Virus record (IMG/VR): IMGVR_UViG_3300021185_000947
Location: 1-27,994 of that record
Length of the DNA stretch: 27,994 bases
Source: a virus
Reading direction: 5' to 3' (one strand)
Shown here: positions 25,945 through 27,994 of the stretch, piece after piece
How positions within the stretch are numbered: position 1 is the stretch's first letter
Layout of the letters: every line of letters starts with the position of its first letter
The notes under the pieces: generated by a model
Told to the model about the DNA's origin: nothing
The model's input: the letters and a program-made list of their open reading frames with translations, nothing else
Database searches by the model: none
Made by a program: the position numbers and the translations under genes

Positions 25945-27933
25945 CTATCCTTCGCAGGCACGACATTCATCGTCATCGCCTTGCTCAACTGGTTTATTTA
26001 AAAATTCTAATAGTTCGTTGTACCCACCTATGTATTCACCGGCGATGTATACTTGCGGTACAGTTTTAACATCCTTTCGACCTGTAACTTCTGCTGCTGT
26101 TTTGCCAACAGACGCTAGATCAATATCATCAAATGGGATACCTCGCAATCTCAACTCTTCTTTTGCCATTGAACAATAAGGGCAATGTTTCTTCGAGTAA
26201 ATGATGTTACGATTATCACCTTGCAATGCTACTCTCTCAACTTTTTCACTCACGTTTTCGGCACGTTGTTTTGCCTCAGTACGAAGATAATATAATCCTT
26301 TTAATCCTTCTTTCCATGCACGTAAATGCACTTGATTCACGTATGCTTTGTCAGCACCTGCAGGGAAGAATAGGTTGACACTTTGACCCTGACAAATATA
26401 CTTTTGTCTGTCAGCGGCGTGTTGCACAACCCAGTTTTGATCAAGTTCATCTGCTGTCTTAAAGATCGCTTTTTCGCCTTCGTTCAAGAACGGCAAATGT
26501 TGAACTGATCCTTTCTTTGTAATGATAGATGTCCATGTCGTATCATTATCTTGATCTTTTTGTTGTAACAATTCTTTAAGGTATTTGTTCTTCACAAGGA
26601 ATGAACCAGCACGTGTTCTGTGCGTATAGGCATTTGCCTTCAATGGTTCAATCGATGGCGATGTTGCAAGAATAACACCAGATGATGCATTAGGTGCGAT
26701 TGCCATCAAATGCGAATTACGTCTGCCTGAATCAGGACCATCAGGATATGCCCCACGTTCTTGCGCAAGTAATTCTGTTTCAGCAACTGCTTCACTCTTG
26801 ATGTGATTGAACACTACATCATTGATTTCTTTTGCTAACTCTGATTCCCATGCGACACCATGTCTTTGTAGTAAACTATGGAAACCCATAGCACCCAAAC
26901 CAATACTTCTTTCACGAGCAGCGCTGAACTTAGCACGTTCAATTGTGTCAGGTGCGTTGTGAATAAAGTATTCTAATACGTTGTCAAGCATACGAACCAA
27001 ATCACGTACAATAGACGTGTCCTTCCAATCATCGTAATATTCAAGATTCAATGATGATAGACAACATACTGCAGTTCGTTCTGCATCAGTCGGCAAATGA
27101 ATTTCATTACATAGATTCGACCCATTGATTTTCAAACCTTTATCTTTCAAAGGTTGAGGAAGATCAGCGTTCGCTGTATCAATGAAGTTCAAATAAGGTT
27201 CGCCTGTTCTGAATCGTGTTTCGAGAATACGTTCCCACAACTTGCGAGCGTCAACAGTATCCTTTACACGACTATCCTTGGGATCTAAAAGATCATAAGA
27301 ACTTCCTTGTTTAACTGCCTCCATAAAATCATCAGATATATTGATGGCGTTGTGTAGATTTAACGCTTTCCGTTGCACATCACCCGTTGGGATACGCATG
27401 TTAAGGAACTCAATAATATCGGGATGCGATACATCCATATAAGCAGCGTATGAACCTTTGCGTGTTTTACCTTGTCGGTACGCAATCATATCTGCATCAA
27501 CTGTGTGTAAGAAAGGCATAGGACCTGGAGCAATATCGCTCACGGTTCTTACATCACTCCAATGACCCCCAACACCGCCACCATACACAGACAACCATCG
27601 TAATTCTGCGGAGTGACTGATTAAACCCTCTAGTGTATCTGGAACATAAGTTAAGAAACACGAAATGGGCATTCCTTTGCCTTGTTTCGATCCATTCGGT
27701 GCGTTCGACAATACAGGTGAAGCAAACATAAACCATTTGTTTGATACATAATTGTATAGTCGTTGCGCTAAATCTTCGTCAAGTTCTCCGTCATATTTTG
27801 ACCATGCTGTTGCCGCTCGTCTGTATGCCTCCTGCGGCGATGTCTCATATTCTGTTAAGTAAAAATCCTTTAGCATTCCTAATGCATACGATGCAAGCAA
27901 AGAGTCTTTGCTCTTGTCAATTCTTATTGTCAT
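25945..27933 (-). CDS. nrdA: Ribonucleotide reductase alpha subunit with internal glutaredoxin domain
   Basis: 662 residues. Catalytic core: Cys92 (SCFLTYVPD), GSNLCNEI (Asn273, Cys275, Glu277), the partner cysteine in VCCLSSLNL (Cys290/Cys291) and YYLRTEA (Tyr548, Tyr549). After the barrel comes a whole glutaredoxin domain: NIIYSKKHCPYCSMAK (576-591, Cys584 and Cys587), TVPQVYI (624-630) and YIGGYNELLEF. The normal C-terminal CxxC tail follows (ECRACEG, Cys657 and Cys660). The glutaredoxin thus sits between catalytic barrel and redox tail. The N-terminal ATP-cone of E. coli NrdA is missing, so dATP activity control is likely absent. Confidence 0.94.
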   Translation of the reverse strand: MTIRIDKSKDSLLASYALGMLKDFYLTEYETSPQEAYRRAATAWSKYDGELDEDLAQRLYNYVSNKWFMFASPVLSNAPNGSKQGKGMPISCFLTYVPDTLEGLISHSAELRWLSVYGGGVGGHWSDVRTVSDIAPGPMPFLHTVDADMIAYRQGKTRKGSYAAYMDVSHPDIIEFLNMRIPTGDVQRKALNLHNAINISDDFMEAVKQGSSYDLLDPKDSRVKDTVDARKLWERILETRFRTGEPYLNFIDTANADLPQPLKDKGLKINGSNLCNEIHLPTDAERTAVCCLSSLNLEYYDDWKDTSIVRDLVRMLDNVLEYFIHNAPDTIERAKFSAARERSIGLGAMGFHSLLQRHGVAWESELAKEINDVVFNHIKSEAVAETELLAQERGAYPDGPDSGRRNSHLMAIAPNASSGVILATSPSIEPLKANAYTHRTRAGSFLVKNKYLKELLQQKDQDNDTTWTSIITKKGSVQHLPFLNEGEKAIFKTADELDQNWVVQHAADRQKYICQGQSVNLFFPAGADKAYVNQVHLRAWKEGLKGLYYLRTEAKQRAENVSEKVERVALQGDNRNIIYSKKHCPYCSMAKEELRLRGIPFDDIDLASVGKTAAEVTGRKDVKTVPQVYIAGEYIGGYNELLEFLNKPVEQGDDDECRACEG

Positions 27934-27994
27934 ATAAATCTATCCATTCTTGATTAACACGCCTAAACGAATGTTGGCAGTGTATGTATATACT
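27917..27994 (-). CDS. Partial gene, C-terminal end only
   Basis: A frame enters from the right edge reading SIYIHCQHSFRRVNQEWIDL and YDNKN, with stop TGA at 27917-27919, overlapping the nrdA start by 17 bases. The junction style matches other coupled genes here. The C-x-H pattern is suggestive of a metal site but the rest is missing. It could also be a chance frame. Confidence 0.45.
   Translation of the reverse strand, partial: SIYIHCQHSFRRVNQEWIDLYDNKN

Noticed and set aside
27741-27953. 70-residue plus-strand frame opposite nrdA
   Set aside because: nrdA is certain here, and this frame has no supporting signals.
1-27994. tRNA genes, CRISPR arrays, insertion sequences or attachment sites
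   Set aside because: I looked for cloverleaf-type sequences, regularly spaced repeats, transposase motifs and flanking inverted repeats and saw none; a tRNA scan could still find a divergent tRNA.

Overview
The window reads as a segment of a T4-like myovirus of a marine, low-GC host, not as a bacterial chromosome. Genes are packed with 1-25 base overlaps (ATGA, TAATG and TGATG junctions), almost all on the minus strand, and many products are typical of marine T4-like phages: PhoH, T4-type RNase H, a gp4-like head-completion nuclease, a PAAR spike-tip protein, a peptidase S74 tail fibre, GroES, MazG-like, dCMP deaminase, NrdA/NrdB and several glutaredoxins. I see no photosynthesis genes and no tRNA, so the host is probably a heterotrophic bacterium; this is inference.

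Layout. 1-472 (minus): short early genes, each behind a near-identical early promoter. 588-3270 (plus): the only plus-strand block, with a virion fibre-type protein, a subtilisin-like protein and a small YRG-repeat protein, preceded by a T4-type late promoter. 3317-5230 (minus): a winged-helix protein, small unknowns and a PD-(D/E)XK exonuclease. 5316-10595 (minus): a second subtilisin-like protein, S74 fibre, PAAR protein, PhoH, a small FmdB-like protein and a 5'-nucleotidase-like phosphatase. 10660-13713: RNase H with conserved unknowns. 13770-17747: glycosyltransferase, two glutaredoxin-like proteins, MazG-like, GroES and unknowns. 17762-20715: two tiny membrane proteins, serine hydroxymethyltransferase, the gp4-like nuclease and small genes. 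20733-23631: many short genes, a GIY-YIG-like protein, and small membrane or exported proteins. 23716-27994: a GNAT-like protein, zinc-ribbon protein, dCMP deaminase, NrdB, and an NrdA that carries its own glutaredoxin domain.

Regulation. Nine minus-strand sigma70-type promoters all contain GGTTGACA. They form two classes: 16-base spacer with an extended -10 (TGnTATAAT), and 17-base spacer without it. Separately, TATAAATA or one-mismatch late-promoter motifs lie in front of virion genes on both strands. The two layers fit early expression by host polymerase and late expression by a gp55-type sigma.

Functionally, NrdA-Grx, NrdB, the free glutaredoxins, dCMP deaminase, GlyA (methylene-tetrahydrofolate supply), the MazG-like enzyme and the nucleotidase-like phosphatase together point to phage-controlled deoxynucleotide supply. 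RNase H and the nuclease serve replication or repair, and GroES probably helps the host chaperonin fold phage proteins. The most unusual items are two divergent subtilisin-like virion-associated proteins whose canonical catalytic aspartate is replaced (Glu in one, Leu in the other), the NrdA-Grx fusion without an ATP-cone, the two-class promoter system, and a gene flanked by two identical 48-base promoter-bearing repeats.
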